Source of the DNA: a bacterium | Lineage (GTDB): Bacteria > Omnitrophota > Gorgyraeia > Gygaellales > Profunditerraquicolaceae | Reading direction: 5' to 3' | Length of the DNA stretch: 32,746 nt | Assembly (NCBI GenBank): GCA_004298075.1 | Contig: SCRK01000264.1 | Location: forward strand, 1-32,746 | In this document: piece after piece, positions 24,101 through 30,100 of the stretch | Layout: each line of letters starts with the position of its first letter | Position numbering within the stretch: the first letter of the stretch is position 1 | Position numbers and translations under genes: made by a program | Notes under the pieces: generated by a model | Seen by the model: the letters and a program-made list of their open reading frames with translations, nothing else | What the model was told of the DNA's origin: nothing | Database searches by the model: none

Positions 24101-27100
24101 CTGAGCAGCTTCCCTTTGTTCGGGCGTGCCCCAGTTCACCTGTAACTGGCCTTCATAATCTAATACTTCGTGGATCGTGCGCTGGAACTGCTGCATGCGT
24201 TCCAACACTATCTGTGGCAAATGAGCAGCTGCCTGCTGTGGGATAGTTGTACGCGAAGGTTTTGATACAATAGCTCCCAAGCCCAATTGCTGCCGTAATG
24301 CCAATGCTTCTTGTTTCTTGAGCTCGCTTGAGAAACCAACCCGCATGGCAACATCTAATAATACCGTTGTGTTCTTAATATCCACTTTCTGTTTGGCTGC
24401 TTTGGCGTTCTCAAGCAAGGTATCGTTGAACGCCGCGTTAGGGCTGATAAATATACCTCTTGCGCGCAATGCTTTGAGATCAACACCTGCCACATGATAT
24501 GATTGGCCCGGTTTCCACAAAGGATCAACAATCATCTGCACATGCAGGTGATTACCGGACACTTGCGCGATAAGTGTTTTACGATTAACCGTCATACCAG
24601 GCTTAACCTGTATATTCTTAACATGGCCGAATATAATCCATACCCCATTACCCCAGTAACAGACTACGCCCTTATTCTGCCTATTTGCATACTGGTCATT
24701 CTTGTCTATACTATCTTTATCATCATCTTTCTTTTCGCTCTCACGCACAAACTTATCAATAATCACGGCTACTTTCAGGCCGTCAATCGTGCCAAACACC
24801 GAATCTCCATCTATTGCCGAATAATCTTCGCTATTATGGTTTGCTTCGCCGCGGCTGGAATTTAATCCGCCATGCGGGGTAGTAGAATGCTTCCCGGTCA
24901 ACGGATGCATACGTGGCTTTACTTGAGCATCTGCCACGGCAGTTTCTAATTTTTTAGCATTGCCGTTGCGGTCAACAAACTGCGCACCCTTCGCGGGTTT
25001 AGCAGTTACCTGCGGCTGTTTATCTTCTATAAAGGGCGACTCGTCAGGCGGAGGCACTTCCTTTGCGGAAAATTTATCTTTGGATTGTGGTGCGGGCTGG
25101 TTAACCTTTTTAGCATCCGGAGGCGCACGAGCCTGCTTATCAGGAAGAACGGGTTCTTTTGCTTTACCTTCAACGACTTTTGGAGCCTTGGATTTAGTTT
25201 CCGATTTTTGCGGTTCAGTAGTGTTAGCTGCTGTTTGACCAACTTGAGGTTGTGGCTTACTAACCGGCTGTGCTTTTGCTTTTGGTTGGCCTACGGGCTC
25301 TTTAGGCTCTGCGGGTTTAGTAACGGGGGCTTGTTTCTGCACAACTCCCAACGCTTCCCAAGTCTGCTCACCGACAATACCGTCGCGCTTTATTTTCTTC
25401 TCCAGCTGGTACAACCATACAATCGCCTCTGTTCTCCAGCCAAAAATACTATCAATGAATTTACCTTTAGTAAGCCAATGCTTAATATTTTTTATCTGTT
25501 TTTCGGTATATCTTGCTTTAAGAGCTTGCTCCTGTTCAGGAGTAAGTCCACGATTAAAATAATCGGACAATTTTTTCTGCAACAATTGCCTGACATCATC
25601 CCCTCTTGCCCCCCTCTTTAAGACCGGTACCTCAATTTTCTCTTTTTCTTTATTGCTAAATTGATAGGCCTGTTTTTCGGCTCTCTTTTCCAGATTATTT
25701 TCAACGCTTGGCGCCACTTCTTTGCCTTGCGCTGCCAGTAAAGCATCAAGCTGCTGCTGCAATTGTTTTAGTTCAGCTTCAATCTTTTTCGCTTGCTCCG
25801 GATTATCTGCCGGCTTGGCGCCCAAATCAGCCATCTTAAAGCTTATAGCCAATAACTTTTCTCTTGCCGCAGCGTTCCACTTACGTAACATTGTTATCTT
25901 GGCAATATAATCTGTTTTCTCTGCTATTGCCGGATCCGTCGTCATTTCATATTTGGCAATGGCAGCCTTGCGCAATGCCTCCCAATGCGCTACGTTAAAG
26001 CTGCCTTTATAATCTAACCCGTTTACCCTGCAGAAATTATTTACCGCTTCATTAAGCATGAGGCCTTCTTTATAGAAACCGGTTACAGTCAATAATTCCT
26101 CAAGCCGGCTGTAAGCGCCAGCAGACCTTAAATAAGCCAACTTGCTTTCGGGATTGATAGTTACGAATTCTTCCCGCTTAAGTGCGCCAACCTTATCTTG
26201 ATTGGCCAACAAAGCCTTTTGTTTCAGTTCTTCATTTAATTCCTGGGCGCGCTTGGCTTCCCGATTCATCTGTTCATTAAGCGCTTCTAATTCTTTAAGA
26301 GCTTCTCTATTATTACCCTTAAGTTGCGCAGCCAAAAGTTCATTCATGCGCTTACTGGCTGCACCGGCTTTTTCGCGCTGTTCTTGCAATTTTAATAATG
26401 CCAAAAGTACTTCTTCCTCTCTTGTCCTCTGCGTTTTTGAACCAAGTTCTTTGACGCGCTCATTCATAAGCTGTTTAGCTTGCGCCAAAACAACTTCCTG
26501 CAAATAACGCGCTTTTTCTTCTTCCTTGTTATCCTTTGGCTCATAAGCGGAAATTGTCCTGCGCAAAAGTTCCTTTTCGTCTACAGGCGCCATTCTGACG
26601 GCTAATTCCACCGACTGCCTAAGCGCTTGCGGATTAATATTCTTCTGAATTACTATTTTGTATGCATCCGGCATATCTAATGAAGCAAAGAACTCCGCTT
26701 CCTGATAATTATATTTACCTCCAAAAAGGTTAAATGCCCCCTGCTGCAGGTTTAATTCCTGCTTTTTACCGGTAATCTTTTTCAAGGCATATTCTGCGCC
26801 TCTACCCGTATCCATAATTATGGTACCACCCATGTTAATGACTTTGGTTTCCCAATTATACACGATTTCACCGATAGGGCCGCCGATAGTAACCGCAAAC
26901 GCTACTGCCATCTCTATTTCAACACCGATCATGATCAAACCCACAAAAGAAATCCAGGAGCTTATCTGCGCTATATAAAGCCGGTTTAGGATAGCAAATA
27001 GATGCGGATATTTTTGCGCGGCTTTTGAATTAGCTATTAAATTTCCGATAAACGCGTTAAGAAGAATTGCCGTAACCACCGCCAATACTTGGGGCATGAT

Positions 27101-30100
27101 AAAAGTTAAAAGCAATGCGCTTACCGGGAAGAATAATCCTGCTGCGATATATCCTAATAAAACAGCCGGCGCCAGCCATAAATAATGCCAATTAGATGCC
27201 CTGCCGCCTTTAAATGACTGCAGGATGCGCCTTGCCTCTTTTGACAAATTCCATATTGCCTGCCATGAGAGGATTATGTTTAAGATAAAAATGCGGATTA
27301 ATGTCTGCCACTCAGGAAGAATATGCGCCAGCAGGAAATTGCCTAAGCTAGCGGGTAAATATGTGTATAGGGACTGTAAAAATCCTACTTTGCCTGCAAA
27401 TAAGCCCGGCCATGTTTGCGTAATTATCAAGGACAGTGGCCCGGCAATATGCCAGCCGGCTATGCCAATGAATAAACGCGCTGCTGATAAATGAGATGTG
27501 CTGAATAAAAGCGGGAAGCGCTTGGCTATGCGGTACATAAAATCGCTTACCCTGCGAACCCGGCTATATCCTTTATCGCTGGTTGCCGTATTAATTTCTT
27601 CTTTTAAGCTGGTTGTGATTTGCGCCTTCGCTCTAGCATCCTTAATACCTGAGATTACCTCTGGCAAGGTAGCTCCGCTGTGGATATGCTCAAGTTCTTT
27701 ATATTGGCGTACTGCATACGAAGTAAAGAAGTTCACCGTTACTTTGCCTATAAAATACGCCGGCGAGATCAACGCCGCGACAAAAGTATATAGGTATTGG
27801 GCTGGTTTAGGCATATCAGAAGCATGATTAGTTATCAAATCGATGGTATCGCATCCGGCATCAATTACATCCGCAGCAATCCCGGCTGCCAGGAATAAAC
27901 CATGCCCTGACATCCAGCTCTTGATTAATTCCGATATCTTCTCAGCGCTTGCTCCCTGCGTTAACGCTTTTTCTTTTATTCTGTAAATACCTATAAGTAA
28001 TGAACGCAGGCGCTTAAGCGGATAGTCCGCAAGGTTAATTCCACTCAGTAATTCCCCATTAATTTCTTTTCTAATATTTTCAATTATTTGCGCTTGATCC
28101 ATTTTGCCTATTTTATGATTTAAAACGCGATAACCTCTGCGCATATATCCTACTGCTGCCACGCTTACTAAACCCAAAGCCACCAGCAGCCAAGTCTGAT
28201 ATGGCACAAGCGAATTAAAGCTCATTAAATAATTCATTAATCTGCCCGTTCCTAAACCAAGCGCTAACAATCCCATTCCTGCTCCGACAAATCCTAATCC
28301 CTTATATTGTTCTTTATCCAGCGCATGCGTCAATAACAATGCTACTGCGACTACACTCACAACTGTTAAAAACTCTAAAGAAGCAAGCCATGGCACAAGC
28401 TGAATTAAACCTTTCCAGAGTATAAAATGCACCGGCAGTAACACTCCGGCAGCCAGATACCCTAAATCATACATAAAGTCTTTCACACTTACCTTGCCTT
28501 GCCATACCGGTATGGCTTTTAATAAAATCCACAAGCCAACCAATAACGCGCCTCCTATAATTGCAACCGGCGCCCAAGAGCCAAGATAAAGATGTAATTT
28601 TACCGCCTTACTAAACCCTAAGCCTAACAAACTCATCCAGCCGAATATGCCCACGCCAATACCAAGTCCGGCAATCGCCCATGTCCGCGAGCGCATCCCC
28701 ACCACCGCGCCGGTTTCTAGAGGGCTTTCGGCGACGACACAAGCTGATTTACAAGAAAGGGGTGAGCCTGCTTTTCTATCTAATTGCTTGTAATACATCC
28801 CGATAACGTAATCATTCATCAGCAAGAAAGCTGTTATCATCCGTCTTCTAAACTGGACTACATGCTCCTTATATTGATGCCCTGCCTCTGATCCATCAGG
28901 CATTTCGGCTTCCTTTTTCTTCATTTGCCTTACAAACGCGGCCTGAATTTCTTTCATGCTTACCAATGAATTGTCTTTTTTAATGCCTAATGTTTTATGA
29001 GGACCTTCTCTGAGCACGTCATCAAAAAGCTTGGAGAAACTTGAATACCCCCCTAATTTTCTCCCTGCTAATACCTTATTGATCTTTTCAAGAAGTAATG
29101 ATTTTATGCTTTCTGCGTGGTGATTTATCTTTCTCTCTCCCAAGAAATCATAAAAAAGACCAAGTTTCTCCAATATCGAGCTAAGCCGGGCGCGCAAAAG
29201 CTCATCCGTTAATTTATCCCCTCTCTTCGAGTCGAGTGACCGAATGTATCGCCTTACCTGTTCGAAATAAGGCTTAGCAACATGCTGGACAACGGTGAAT
29301 TGGTACATCGCATAGATTATGTAGAAATTCATTCTGTCGACACCCAGATAATCCCTGTCAGTAACCGCAATTTTGACTAAATTACTCCAGGCCTCATTTA
29401 CTACAATAGTAATATCAGTCAAGAATTTCTCGTAGTTGCCATCAGAATCTTCTATCGCGTCAGGCAGCACCATAAGGCTATCTTCCGCAAGTTCTTCTAG
29501 TGTCGGGATACCTTTAACTTTTACCGGACTAGAGGTTATCTTATCCTTCACCACCGCGCCAAGCGGGCTTTCGGCGGATACTGACGTTAAATTTACAGTA
29601 TCGGTTCCTGGCAACAAACCCCACCTTAGTATTGAATTCTTCTCTATCGGCCCTCCTATATACTTATAACCACCAATCGCATCTCTCAGACTCCTCCAGA
29701 AAGCAATTGCTACCGCCAGCTCTTCTTCTCCGTTCTGCCCGGAAATAGATGAGGTAATGATTTCTTTATAGAAAGAACCAACATCAACAAGCCTTTTCTG
29801 GTTTTCTTGTTCAATGACATGCAGCAGCAGTTTTGTCGCTATTTTTTTGTTTCTGAGTTCAGGATTATTTTCCACGAAGATATTACCGAACGATAAAGTA
29901 TCCGCGGTAGAATCCACTCCGATTCTTATAAACCCTATCACTCTTTCCTTATTGCCTTCTCCAAGCGTAACAAAGTATTCAAAGGACATTGGCTTTTCAT
30001 CTGCAAGCCAAGATTTGTATCCCATGAACATACCGCTCGTTATCTTATGCGCTTCCAAGATTAAGCGTGGGTTATTACGATTATTCAAATTAAATAGCTC

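Noticed and set aside
25085..25621. Plus-strand open frame of 178 codons with Phe/Leu-rich product
   Set aside because: Antisense to the PG-binding domain and the Pro/Lys-rich spacer; the Phe/Leu bias is the complement of Lys/Gln/Glu codons.
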